Below the pieces are notes generated by a model. The model was not told where the DNA came from, ran no database searches, and was given only the letters and a program-made list of their open reading frames with translations. The translations under genes were made by a program, and so were the position numbers. This document shows, one piece after another, positions 1 through 11,385 of a stretch of 64,000 nt of DNA. How positions within the stretch are numbered: position 1 is the stretch's first letter; every line of letters begins with the position of its first letter. Where the stretch lies: NCBI GenBank assembly GCA_030998225.1, contig JAPYXD010000717.1, positions 1,511,501 to 1,575,500 on the forward strand, in the 5' to 3' direction. The DNA comes from Diplolepis rosae. Taxonomy: Eukaryota > Arthropoda > Insecta > Hymenoptera > Diplolepididae.

Positions 1-429
1 AAACTTGGGCCCAAAAATTGATATGTTGGGCTTGCAGTAACATGTTTCAACTGTGGGACAAGAGTAGGGACCGAAATAATATCAAATTTGTCATGTCTAT
101 AATATGGAGCACGTTGATTGAAAGTATTTCTACTGCACAACTCAAATACCTAAGCTTCGATTCTAGTTGGACACTTAGTAACAATGAAAGGAGAACACAG
201 CAATATGAGAATATAGCTCAAGAAGATCAAATTTGTCGAACATCAGGTAAAAATTTGTAACAAATTGAAGATAGCAACAATCTTATCAGGACGATAAGCA
301 GAATTCACTAAGAATCCTTGTTTTCTGTATTTTTGGGACAGTAGAGGTCGCAAGAATTATTACAAATGAAAATAGTGGCCTGCAAGAGACGCGATAAACT
401 CCCACCACCTCTTCATATTTAATTAAGTT
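1..429. other. no gene recognised
   Basis: AT-rich sequence. The longest open frame starts near base 18 and has no recognisable motif. I see no RNA gene or repeat structure here. Confidence 0.5.
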
Positions 430-790
430 TAATGACACAATTTGTCAAGGCTTTAGACAAAGAAGGGTACTGTTTCAGGTATATGGGAAGAAAATTACCT
501 CTCATCTTGGATGCGAAAGTATAAGCCGGTATTTTTGATGAAACTCATGTTCAAAAGTTACTAAAAGATGGCATCTTTATGAAAAAAAAAACTTTTCGCA
601 TTCTCATCTTGATTATTTTCCTGAAGATCTGGCTAATTACAGTGCAGAGAAAGGTAGAAGGTTTCATCAAGATATCAAAGATTTGAAGCGAAAATTCCAA
701 GGTAGATAGGTTGTCAATGCGATGGCTGAATATTGTTAGAAGATAAAAAGAGACATCCCGTGAAGGAAACGAAAACCTCTCTGGAAAGTT
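430..790 (+). pseudogene. relic of a dispersed arthropod gene family (HQDI motif)
   Basis: Conceptual translation shows two blocks separated by a deletion. The first (about 432-580) reads TQFVKALDKEGYCFRYMGRK and continues to an LLKDG motif. The second (about 600-770) carries HLDYFPEDLANYSAEKGRR, then FHQDIKDLKRKFQGR, then a MAEYC-KIKRDIP stretch. From memory, this block order is typical of a multicopy uncharacterised arthropod family that spreads with transposons. In-frame stops and the missing middle show it is dead. The function of the family is unknown to me. Confidence 0.6.
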
Positions 791-2012
791 TCCACTCTAA
801 TGAGATGCGCGCGTCTCAATTCCCGACCGATATTGAACCAATATACCATTTTCTTGTAAGAAGATCTGAATATTTATTCATACCCAAATAGCAATTGATT
901 GACCCAACGATCGGTACGTTTTGATTGAGTAAATTTAATTTAGGGAATAGCGATGTGAGATTGTACAGTCATAAAGAAGACATTCACAAACGACGTTTTC
1001 GGTTCTCCATAAATAGGCAATAGGTGCCCCATTATGTCGCAACTGAATGTATCATTTATTGCCCTCTCTTGGCGTCGCATCTTATGGCAATCAATGCCGA
1101 ATTCTCTAATGAAATTCGATTGATTCGATAACGAGTTCCTATTGACTTTTTCTGAGATTATTTTTCTTCGAATGACGAACAATAGTTAAAACTCAATCAT
1201 GGCACAATTCTCATCGATGGTGGCGATTACAATGAGTACATGCAGTTATTGGCAAATCTATTGTGATTACCTATACCATGCAGAGAATTCGTCATTTATG
1301 CCACAATTGATGACGGATAGAATAGCTTTCGTTAAATAGTATTTTCTTTGCGTAAAGTGAAGTTCAACGCAATACGATGAATTTCTCGTCATATATTATT
1401 TATTTAAATGACTTGAGTTCGTTATCATTAACAAAAAAATAAAATTTTTCTGAAGAGATTGTATAAAATCGTTTTTTAAATAAGCCAACTCTTTACCAAC
1501 GCATACATGACAAGAAAAATTGTCATTGTGAGAATCAACTCTTCATTGCTTATACATTTTGGTAAGTTGTACGAATTATAAAAATGTTCTCACTATAATT
1601 TTGTTGAAATTAATTCTGCGCAACGGAAACTAGATGATCTAAATTAGTAAATTAATTCACGAATAGAATTGGCCAATAATGGGTGATATATTGCAACAAT
1701 GAATGACCGATAATACCCAATTTATTGCCCATTTATGACTGATCTATTGAGCAGTTTGCTCGTCTCTTTAGTACGTCACATAATGACAAGGGCATTCAAA
1801 ATCGAGAAAATAATCTCCCAAAAACATCAACATCTCACAATTAAAGCTCCATAAGTCGTGCGCTTTAAAGGACATCCATGATTCAGCCATAAATGTTCTG
1901 TTATTCAGTCGCATCTTACGTCATTTATTGCCCAATACAACTGAATTTAATTCACCGTCAATTCTACAATTTTTGCTCTAACTTTGCTTTTTGGGTATGT
2001 ATTTAGTTATTG
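791..2012. other. no gene recognised
   Basis: AT-rich sequence without a convincing reading frame. The short word ATTTATTGCCC recurs near 1041, 1720 and 1923, which may mark a decayed dispersed repeat. Nothing else is seen. Confidence 0.4.
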
Positions 2013-2865
2013 GATCTATAACTTAATTTGTGCGGTTTGCTAAGATATGGCGTAACTTGATTATTATTTCATCGTTCCAATATTCCGAACATGCGTTGGA
2101 AAGCTACTGTCATTGTGCGACTTTTTCCAGTATATGCCATTCATTTGAAGCGTAAACAACAATAATTTTTTTTCACTCGAATATGTCGAACTTTGTGCCT
2201 GAAAAAGTGTTTTTGCGGGGAGTTTTTCTTCATTACTTTATATGAAGAAAACTGCTGCTGAAAGTCATCGTATTTTGCTGGAATTTTATGGTGAACATTC
2301 TCTAACTGAGCGAACGTGCCAATAGTGGTCTGCACGATTTAAAAGTGGTGATTTTGGCTTGGAAGATGAAGAACGTCCTGGGCAGCCAAAAAAGTTTGAA
2401 GATGAAGAACTGGAAGCATTACTCGATGAAGATTGTTGCCAAACACAAGAAGAGCTCGCAGAATCTTTGGAAGTCACTCAAGCAGCCATTTCAAAACGCT
2501 TAAAAGCAGCCGAAAAAATTCAAAAGCAAGGGAATTGGGTTCCACATGAACTCAAGCCGAGGGACGTTGAAAGGCGGTTTTGCATGTCCGAAATGCTGCT
2601 GGAAGACCACAAAAAGAAGTCATTTTTGCATCGGATTGTTACTGGTGATGAAAAATGGATCCTTTACGACAACCCCAAGCGCAAAAAATCATATGTGATC
2701 CAGCCACTGACTGCGCTCAAATCTGCTTCACCTCAGGGATTGGGTGATTGGCATCAAACGCAACTTAGTGCGGCGCTCTCTGATATAACGAACGAAAAAG
2801 ACAATGAAAACTCGATAGGCTGCTTTCGACTCAAACGCACTTCCGGTTCAGAGTTTAATGCATAA
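2013..2865 (+). mobile_element. mariner-family transposon relic, copy 1
   Basis: The transposase would start at the ATG at 2183 (MSNFVPEKVFLRG). The reading frame shifts twice, then a long open stretch runs from 2359. It carries the helix-turn-helix region (EDEERPGQPKKFEDEEL, TQEELAESLEVTQAAISKRL) and the first catalytic region ([22 protein letters not shown]). Beyond about 2735 it departs from the mariner pattern, so the second and third catalytic aspartates are absent. The left edge near 2013 (ATCTATAACTTAATTTGTGCGG) is shared with the copy at 57640-58610, where it marks the corresponding end. This is a dead, 3'-truncated copy. Confidence 0.85.
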
Positions 2866-4299
2866 TTAGTGCACTTGAAGTCAACGAAACTTCGTCATTT
2901 TTGCGTGTGAGTTCAGGCTTAATATGTTTAACCGTGTCATGCGATTATTTTTGAAACTTTAACGGTGGAGACGTTCCGCAAATGGTGAAACACTGCACTG
3001 CCTTTAATGACTGGTGTTATGTCTTTTCAATTTTTAACTAAAAATTAAAATTATTGTATTAATTTCGATAACTTTAAATTCAAAATTTACTGCAGAATCA
3101 TAATTAAAACAATTTAAATGGCTTTATTCTCTTCTCATTTATATAATTACAAGGTCAGCGAATGGTCATCGAACAATTAGTGAACTAAATCCGCCAATTC
3201 TGTTTATTTCAAGATTATGTTTTTCATTATGTTTACACGGTGGCTCGTTCTTTTCTACCTTCAGCGGGCAAATTGTATTAGTGTGCTAATGACAGATTTT
3301 TTATACGTTTGTTAAATTTGCAGATTTTAAATTGTTAAGACGTAACCTTGTGAGTTGGATTGTATAATTTGTTTAATATTTTTGATAGATAACACAGCCA
3401 CACGAAAGCAAAAAGTTTTGAGTCCTAAGGTCAAACCATGTATACTATATGTTTTTAGGGTCACTGAATCTGAATCCGGAGTCAAATAAACCCTATCGGA
3501 TCAGCGATTCACCATAACCCCCGAAAACACCATCATCTAAGCTATATAAGCCCGTAACGACAAACCCGATACATCAAACCTCGTAACCCTTTAGCACTAC
3601 AACCCCATAACCCCTAACACCATAACGTCATAAGCTCTTACACCATAACCATTATTCAATCAGTAGTACTTTTTTCCATGACTAAAAGCACATTATGTCT
3701 CGGGGTAGGCTAGTTGCGGCTCGACTCGGACATGATTAAACACATCACGCGCGACACTCACTCAAAAATATTTAGTATCTACCGATCTAATTAAGTCTCT
3801 ACTTCAATTAAATATGCGCTAGTTATATTATGATATAGCGCATATGATGGTTTTTGTATACACTTTTTCACTGAGGAGGCAAACATGCGAAAATTGTTTA
3901 ATCAAATAAACTGATTATATCTGTAGTTAATATCAAAATAAAAAGTATAAAATTATTAATTATAATGAATTTCAAGTACAAGAGAATTTAGCATTTTATC
4001 TAAAGTTTAAGTTAATATATTTCTCGAAACAATTTCTTTTACGAAAATCTCTTTACACTTGTTGGTTAATTTATTAAAAAGAAGCTTTAAACTTTTTTTT
4101 ATGCAAATCTAAATTCAGAAATAAAAATGGGTGTACGATTTGTGAAAGAATGTTCCATATATAACCATTTTACAGGCTGAAAAAACAATAAAACCATTTC
4201 ACAGCTACGTTTTGAATACAAACCGAACAATCAAAATTATTATTTTCTGAAACCAGACCTGATAGTTTATTTAAAACGAAAAAACACTCAGAAGTCCAA
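2866..4299. other. no gene; C-rich degenerate stretch
   Basis: No coding sequence is recognised. Around 3500-3660 the sequence becomes C-rich with irregular CCATAA and CCCCTAAC words. It is too irregular to be a telomeric array (insect telomeres are usually CCTAA). The rest is AT-rich. Confidence 0.4.
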
Positions 4300-5196
4300 A
4301 AAATGGACATCTTTACATACGGTAACTCAAAATTTTCATGTGTGCAAAGGCAAAATACACACTGAAGTAAATGAACATTATCACGACGTTCCTAATCAAC
4401 GATGTATACTTGAACAACAAGTTTTTAGGCATATTAATCATCAGTAACCCAATTACCAGACGAATTTGCACACAATTTAATGAAAGGAACAGAATATGTC
4501 ACTAAATGCAGGAGAAGTAGTACATGTTGTAAAATTTATACCAGTAGAAGTAAAATTCAGCAAAACCAAAGAATGATTTCTACAACTTATTTAGAGTACA
4601 ATACAAGTATTCAGAAGGAATCAATCTTTTTTCCTTTCTCCACAAACATACATATTTTAAGAATACAGCATTCAAACAGATTGCAATTCTTTCCTTCCAC
4701 CAATGTACCTTTTTGGTGAAACCTGGTGAAAATATTTTTGACATCCTATTGAATCCATAGCACCAATTATAGTTGAACCTCACAACAAAGAAACTACAAA
4801 ATACACAAATCTTTTATCTTTAGCGAAAAGTGACATTTATTCTCAATATGACCTTGATATGCTACGAGATCATATTATGTTTATAGCAGAGAAACGAATG
4901 ATTTTGAATTATTCAGCTAGAGAAATAACAAGACATCCAAATATTAATCATGGAATATCATTAAGAAATGTATTTAATGAAGAAATAATCGATAAAATTG
5001 ACTGAATCCGGTTGGGGTTGATTTTGGACAATTTTTACATTTTTGGAACTATAAGTAGAGATCTAATTGGATTCATTATAATGAATAGAAGCATAAAATT
5101 AATGACTGATTCAATTATCGATCGACATGTGTTACACAGATTATTTGGATGGTCTGTCCATCCATCAGGCGCCTTCTGCGATTCAGCCCCTAACTG
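4300..5196 (+). pseudogene. chuvirus-type glycoprotein (env) relic
   Basis: Three short blocks in different frames match the env of element A in the same order. They are KMDIFTYGNSKF (about 4301), EVNEHYHDVPNQRCILEQQVF (about 4366-4430) and DEFAHNLMKGTEYV followed by AGEVVHVVKFIPVEVKFSKT (about 4460-4575). Further on, FGTISRDLIGFI near 5043 and LHRLFGWSVHPSGA near 5135 look like the membrane-proximal end of such a glycoprotein. That part is not clearly matched in element A, so this may be a sister family. Stops and frameshifts are frequent. The orientation is the same as the dsRBD relic at 7150-7620, giving the same gene order as in element A. In its family the protein would be a membrane fusion glycoprotein. 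This copy cannot encode one. Confidence 0.75.
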
Positions 5197-5559
5197 AACA
5201 CTAACACATTTCAAAAACTAATCAACCGATTGCGCTTAAATTTTTATGGTACACTTAGGACATCAATTTTCTCAGCTGGAGTTGGAAATTTCTGAGCGTA
5301 AATGAAATGCACTGAGACATAACTCTTTGGTCATAAATGTTTATAATTATAAAATGATTTATTGTCAACGAATGTTTTCATTATGATTATGAACATACAA
5401 TATTCATTACATATTAATGAAGAAGAATATAAATAAGTGTCCAGAAACTGGTACGTGTTCACAAACTGGTACGTTTACCTTATTAGCACTTTGGACTATA
5501 AATCATTGATTAACGGCGAGCTTCTGGGCATTATAGACTCGAATCACGGTAATAAGAGT

Positions 5560-6060
5560 ATTATGAAATACTCTTAGTACCACATTGCTCGAGTTACTGC
5601 AACTTTGAATATGTTTAGATTTACCTTGAAGACTCGTATCTACGATAACTAGATAGGGAATTATGGATCTTTAAGGTGGCATGATAATACAAGAGTTATT
5701 TATGCTGACTAGTAATTTTGCAAACACCGTATGCCTAAATACTTGGTAGATTTTGATGAAGTAGACATCTCTGATATTATTAGAATATTTGTACCATATT
5801 CTACGATACCAAATTTTTAATGAATGAAATATTCATAATAATTAATTAGATTGATTCACCTGATCATTAATTATTATGGATTTTGAAACCTTAGCTTGTT
5901 TTCATAATTAGAAAAATAAAGGTTTAGATTCTTTCAGAAATAGCATATTCACTGGCCGTGGTAACTCGTAGCTACTCAAGTTTTATTTATTCTATTGAAG
6001 TACCTTATTACTTTTATGTATAATAAGAAAAATAGGAAATCGCGGGACTTCTTTTACACA
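5560..6060 (-). repeat. diverged fragment of LTR-like family B
   Basis: Similar to 28920-29260 in the left family B arm. Shared landmarks are ACTTGGTAGA, TTCAGAAATA, a CACTG-C-GTGGTAACTCGTAGCTA stretch and AGTACC. Divergence is high. It lies between the env relic and the dsRBD relic and was probably inserted there. Confidence 0.55.
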
Positions 6061-7149
6061 TAGTCAAATAGAGGTGAAAATAAATGTGTACGCTAGTATA
6101 CTATTTACCAATAATCTAATTAGTCAATTTATTCCTTTAGAACTTGTGTTTATATTAGATTCATTTAAAATATTGTTGAAGACGCAAGATTCAAAACAAA
6201 TCTACGATAATGTGATAATCAGACAATATGGCACTTGTATACGAAAAATATAACATAAATTGCTCAAATACACTTATATGTATATGTACATTTACACACG
6301 CATCCATACACAGGTGCACACATACGCATTCTCATGTATATCCCTAAGAAATCGGCTGAACTGAAGGTTTTAGACGGCCTCTTTAACACTCATAAGTGTC
6401 TCATGCAAAGCGGGGTGGAAATATTATTATTATTATTATTTTTCCTAGTCCATTGTCATCTTACAAAACTCTCTTAATTCTTTAATTTTAAGACCTTTTT
6501 TTGATCACACTTCTATCCTTTCAAATTTTTCTGGCGCAAGTAAATTTCATCCTTGCTTTTCTATACTTTAGTCATAGCGTTTTTACTGAAAATATATGCC
6601 CTTGAAAGAACAGTTTTTGTAAAGTATTCTCAGTATTGTAAACAACAAATAAAAAAGACCATCAGATTGTAATATAAAAATTGTGTTTCTAATGGAAAAA
6701 TAAACTACCATTCAGTATCATATAACTTCATTGATACTTTTTGTTTTGATATAGAGCTATAGCAGCGAAAAAACGAAAAGATTTTCACAGTTTTGTTTTG
6801 AAAAACTCATAATAGATTAAGAGAATAAATGCATATATTTCACATCATGGCATTCAATTTGAGAAATTCAAGGTATTAATATGAATTGCTGCGGATATAG
6901 AAAGACATCAATAACGCTGCATGGTAAAGCAACAAACCGTAATAAAGGTTTTTAACAATTTCTAGAAAGAAATGCTATTTCAATTAAGAAATGAAATCAT
7001 ATTTGAGAAAATCTTTCGATCAAATATTATGAACAATAAATTAAACAGTAATTTCATTTCAAACATATATTTTATTTCCTCCACAACGAGAACGATATCG
7101 TAAACATTTAATTAGAAATTGCAGAACTAAAAATTGTAAATTTATCCTT
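6061..7149. other. no gene; microsatellite
   Basis: AT-rich, no coding sequence recognised. A short CA/TG-rich patch lies at 6265-6340. A pure ATT/TTA microsatellite at about 6420-6441 follows GGGGTGGAA and resembles the 3' tail of a non-LTR element, but no reading frame upstream supports that. Confidence 0.4.
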
Positions 7150-7620
7150 AGAAAAATGCTGCCGCGAGACGTTGTGTCAATTGCAGCTTAAGCGTTACAA
7201 GAAAACGAACATTATCAGCGGCGTGCGAATCTTGAATGAAATGAGTATCGAATATGATTTCTCCGTACCAACACACATTGTAAAATTGCTCAGATTACAT
7301 CCAGAGCTACCACCGTTCTAAGCAACTTCCGGAATTCTCAAAAATAACGTAAAATTTTATTGTATAAGGGAACCAACATCTCAAAAGAAATCTGCGAAAA
7401 AATACGCAGCGGCTAAAGTTTTTGAAATGCTTTCCACAAGGTGCATATGTTTAGAGGATCTGTCAGAGAAGACCTTAGCTACAAATACAAAATTTTTCGG
7501 AATAAATGATAGAAATATTAAGAAAGCTCTAAACAATGGACTAAATCATGTGGAATTTTTTTTCAGCGAGGTCACTTGGCTCCAAATTTCCGCAATCTTC
7601 CCAGAAATAAAAAATTAATC
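7150..7620 (+). pseudogene. relic of dsRBD plus C-terminal knuckle protein
   Basis: A conceptual frame from about 7196 reads GVRILNEMSIEYDFSVPTHI, then a stop at about 7320. It then continues to KFYCIREPTSQKKSAKKYAAAKVFEML (split here at 7340-7430). This is the alpha-beta-beta-beta-alpha pattern of a dsRNA-binding domain, ending in the diagnostic KK-AKKYAAAKV helix. Further on, after one frame change near 7563, the sequence reads ERGHLAPNF near 7567-7595. This corresponds to ERGHLIYAC in the intact ORF at 31025-31498, but the cysteines are not all kept. The domain order and C-terminal motif show it is a decayed paralogue of that ORF. It lies downstream of the env relic at 4300-5196. Confidence 0.75.
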
Positions 7621-8149
7621 AGCAACCATTGTAACTACTTCATGATTACATTTCATCACATAAGTTACCGACATTTAACGATAGTCAAGAGCCTTCGATG
7701 ATGGAAGGTTCTCGAAGGTGATGACATCACATAGTAAACGACAGGTATTTTCTAGAAGTTTATGACTTATCATGAAAAGTGCTCGAAAATAAGAAGGTAC
7801 TCGAAGGTATATGGTACCTATAACTCAATAGTCGAATTCGTTCATATCGAAGTTCCTAGAAAGAACTCGATCCAGGTTGAAGGACAAATAAGAGCAGTTT
7901 ATGTTTTGTGTTACGAAATTAAGCAAATAATCATTATATGTTTGTAATTTTTCTTGTTATGACAAAGGTTCACAGGAAGGTTCACGAGGTAATTCACAAA
8001 AAACAATTCATAGGGTGTGCATTTTATGCCTTTATGTACACTAGTATCATATGAGAACATTGCGAGTTCAAGCCAATCATTCTGTTTCAGTAATTACGAT
8101 AGGATTTTTTGTTTTAACTTTGATTAATTTTTTCAGTTATAATTGTAAA
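7621..8149. other. no gene recognised
   Basis: AT-rich. Near 7695-7735 there is a purine-rich GATGGAAGGTTCTCGAAGG followed by TGATGACATCACA. This could be the polypurine tract and LTR start of the decayed element to its left, but I could not pair it with a second LTR. Confidence 0.3.
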
Positions 8150-8760
8150 CATCCTTGAATATATTTTTGAATGTCTACTTTCATATTTTCCCAGAAAAAT
8201 TCCTGGTGAATCCGATTATAAGTTTCTGTGACGCCTTTTGGCCTCCTAATGCTGAAGAATCAGCTTCTTCAATTAAATAAGATCGTTGCTTTCTTGTTGG
8301 ATATTACGTTGTTCCATTAAAAACAATAATTTTTTTAATTTAATTTGAAATGGTTGATTTAAAGATTTATTTTATTTTTTCCGAACCTATATGATTGATT
8401 TTTGGAGTTTTTGAAATACTAATTGATTTTAGGTTCAATTTGTCAGATAATTCATGTAATGAGTAAACTAATAATTTTATATTATTAAGGTTTGGGATAA
8501 ATTGTACTTAGTTTTTTCTTTAATTGGAAGAGCAAAATGGTAGGAGCTTTCTTTTTTTTATCTCTTTTGCTATTCCTTTTTGTAGATTATTAAATTTTGG
8601 TAAGTAATTACCATTATTATGGTAATATATTATATATATATATATATTATTACCTATTATTATTAAAGTTTGGTAATTTTTCTGAAGTTTTTGATCCGTT
8701 ATCGCGAGGGGTTGCAATTGTTGTAAGAAAATATACATAATTATTTTTTCCAACAGTTAA
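8150..8760 (-). pseudogene. Ty3/gypsy pol relic (pre-integrase region)
   Basis: The minus strand between 8150 and 8450 conceptually reads LKSISISKTPKINHI, then IIVFNGTT and LIEEADSSALGGQK. These correspond to LRTISIAKTPQINNI, IIICNGIT and LIEEAYSSALGGHK in element A (42300-42560). This is the linker and H-H-C-C zinc-finger region ahead of integrase. Several stops are present. To its right lies an LTR-like segment (8990-9835), so this may be the remains of a deleted element in minus orientation. Confidence 0.7.
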
Positions 8761-8989
8761 TTAATCGCGATATCCAACTACAATATATTTTTTTATTTGT
8801 GGGAGTGTGTAGAAGGAGGCTGTGGGGGTAGACGATCATCATTATTATGATAATCATCGTCTTTTTCGGAATTTATTTGACACCTTTGGTGTAATTTCAA
8901 ATTTTCGTTCATACCAGTTTTTTTAAATTTTCCTTCGAAGTTCTCTTCATGATTTTCTTCACTCTCTCTAAAATTTTCCTCAAAATCTC

Positions 8990-9835
8990 TTCTTTAAAGA
9001 TTTCCTCCTTTTATGTAAGGATTGGAAGGATCCTCTCTAAGGGATGAGGAATATTTAGTGAATAGGAAGGGTTGATCATATGAAATATATTTATTAACAA
9101 TAAAAGTATTTTAAGTAAGCACCATGAAAAAGATGGACATCAATATATAAAAGTTGAAATACTTAGTAATTACTCTGCGTTGGAATTTGGTCGGAGATAA
9201 AGTGAGTCCAGTAGATTGTATGTGAATACCCGAGTCCTCACTTGTAGACGTTGAGATAAATTTAGTCAGATCGGAAATTTGTAGTCCAGCCGATTAGGAT
9301 AGTCGATTCTCTGACCCCAGGTTTTAGAGAGAATTTGGAAGGCTATTCCCCTTTACTTTTTACAGTCGTTGAACTTGGCGTCGAATTAGAACTGGTCCGA
9401 CTAGCAGTAGTGTGTGTAATAAGTGCATGTAGTAGTACGTTGGTACTGTAGGGCTTCATTCACCTTCTCTCTGGGTCAGTCGATTTGTTATCATGTGTGG
9501 GTATTATAATGACACATGATAATTCCATATTGATCATTCTGTTGATTTGTCGATCTGGTTATAAGTTGCGTCGATAAAATCACTCATGCGGTGATGTTGC
9601 CTTGATTCCTTCATTGGTCCCTTACTTTGTTTGTTATTCGAGGCGGCAGGGTCGTGGGACGCGACAGTAGTTTCAATTTCGTTGATTTTAACTTCTATGA
9701 TTGAAAAATAATTTTCGCTTTCTTCACTTTCAGGTTTCGTATTATTTTTCGTCTGCTTGGCATTTTTCTTCTTTCTGTTTCTTGCCTTAGTTTGTTTCAA
9801 ATAATCTGAGTAATCAGGATTACAGATGAATCTGA
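8990..9835 (-). repeat. LTR-like segment, family C, copy 1
   Basis: Similar in order to 17079-17990. Shared landmarks are CATGTAAGGAT-like sequence near 9015, GAGCACCATGAAAA-like sequence at 9118, GTAGGGCTTCAT at 9449, a TTATCATGTGTGG-TATTATAA block at 9488 and GTCGATAAA at 9569. The reading frames seen inside it are not conserved between copies. The boundaries are approximate. Confidence 0.6.
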
Positions 9836-9850
9836 TGTGTCTGCGCTATA

Positions 9851-9943
9851 CCTGTGTGATACGCATTCCATCGTCGTCACACCTGCGTCATACGCATTCT
9901 ATCTTGGTCACACGTGTGGAATACTCATTTCATCGCAGTCACA
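9851..9943. repeat. 31-bp tandem repeat, three copies
   Basis: Three consecutive 31-base units start at 9851, 9882 and 9913. Each has a CCTGTGTGATACGCATT-like start and a GTCACA-type end. A fourth partial unit starts at 9944 (CCTATAGGGATCC). A related single unit occurs near 10825-10860. Confidence 0.75.
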
Positions 9944-10277
9944 CCTATAGGGATCCTTATAACAACTGATACACTTGTGTGGACTATCAGATAAAAGAAA
10001 TTTCAAGGATATATAAAGGTACCGAACTTCTCTCTCTCGTACTTCTTATCTTAATTTTAACAACTGCCTGTTCCGTATTTATTAATTCTATTGGTAATAG
10101 ATGTATTAAGTTAAATTTCAATTTGTTTATATTAACTTCACGTTTTAAAATAAATTCAATTTGTCTCAATTTACTAAACATTGTGTTCTTCACTGACTTA
10201 TTCTCATCCCTAAGCGACGATCATTTGATCCTAACTTAAAAGGGGGAACTTTCGATTAGGGTAAGTATTTGCGTAGT

Positions 10278-10809
10278 TGTGACGTAACACTGGACTCAAT
10301 GAAAAGATTGTCACAAAAATAAGTCACGAAGCCAGATTTTTGAATAAATTTGTGTATTTTAAAATAATCTTACCAATCTCATTAAATGATTCTTCACGAA
10401 GAAAGTCTTGAAAAGTTCCTGGAATTTTAGTCAATATTTAATATTTTTTAGAGTTTTCTTGTTTTTTGTTGTTCTAGGAAAATATGACTACGTCACGTAA
10501 AACGCTGACTCAACTTGTAAAGAAAAATATAAAAGAGGGCCACAACAAGAGCGAGCAGTCCATTTTCGTCCAGTTCGTCAGTTGAATTTTCCTTCGAAAT
10601 TATCACCGGTCTCACCACAATAGTACAGTGCGATTTCTTCAATCTAAACTCCAAGAATCTCCTAGTTTGAGATCCTGAAATTCGACCAGGATATTTTAAA
10701 ATCCAAGTTCGGAAGTCGTAAAAGTCATCGTGGACTCGGTATAGATCTTTGGACTATGTAATAAAGAAGGATCGTCGCCTTTATGGAACATACCTGTCTC
10801 TTTTTCACA
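10278..10809 (+). repeat. probable solo LTR
   Basis: The segment starts TGTGACGTAAC and ends TTTTTCACA, giving TG...CA ends. It contains a TATA-like box (ATATAAAAG near 10528), an initiator-like TCGTCAGTTG about 50 bases later and an AATAAAG signal at 10760. This is the layout of an LTR promoter followed by a polyadenylation site. A partial copy of its R-like region lies at 11230-11385. No adjoining pol gene or target-site duplication is visible. Confidence 0.6.
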
Positions 10810-11229
10810 ACTTTTGGGAGCAATCATTTAATCGCAGCCGCACCTGTGGGGATCCTTGGTACTACGTATACAAATTATTGATGTATTTGTAAATATAACA
10901 AAAATAAATCATATGTATCCTTATACTAATGTCAAGTTCATACTATTACAAAAAACTATGTAATAAGTTACAACAAAAAATTCTAATTTTAGAATAATAT
11001 AATTTGTTCATGATATCCAACAGGTATGTTAATATTGAAATGTAACAAATAGTAAAAAGCAAAGAATACAAATTGTAAAACATAATGTTAACAACATCAA
11101 CATTTAAATTTAATTTTATTATTCACATATTATCGTTATTTCAGGAATAGAAATTCAGCGTATCTCTTGAAAACATTAACCAATGTATTCTTCTTCGAAA
11201 GATTTGATCGCGGAAGCTTTGCCCCCGCG

Positions 11230-11385
11230 CTTGAACTGATCAAGAGCGAGCATTTAATTTTCGTTCCAGTTCGTCAGTTAAATTTCGTTTTGAAATTATC
11301 ACCGGTCTCGCGACAATAGTACAGTGCGGTTTCTTCAATCTAAACCCCGAGAATCTTCTAGTTTCAAATCGTAAATATTTTACTG
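11230..11385 (+). repeat. partial copy of the 10278-10809 LTR
   Basis: Matches 10545-10690, with shared words AAGAGCGAGCA, CAGTTCGTCAGTT, AAATTATCACCGGTCTC and AATAGTACAGTGCG, plus scattered substitutions. Confidence 0.75.

Noticed and set aside
3500..3660. C-rich CCATAA/CCCTAAC stretch as interstitial telomere
   Set aside because: The repeats are irregular and do not match the usual insect TTAGG/CCTAA unit.
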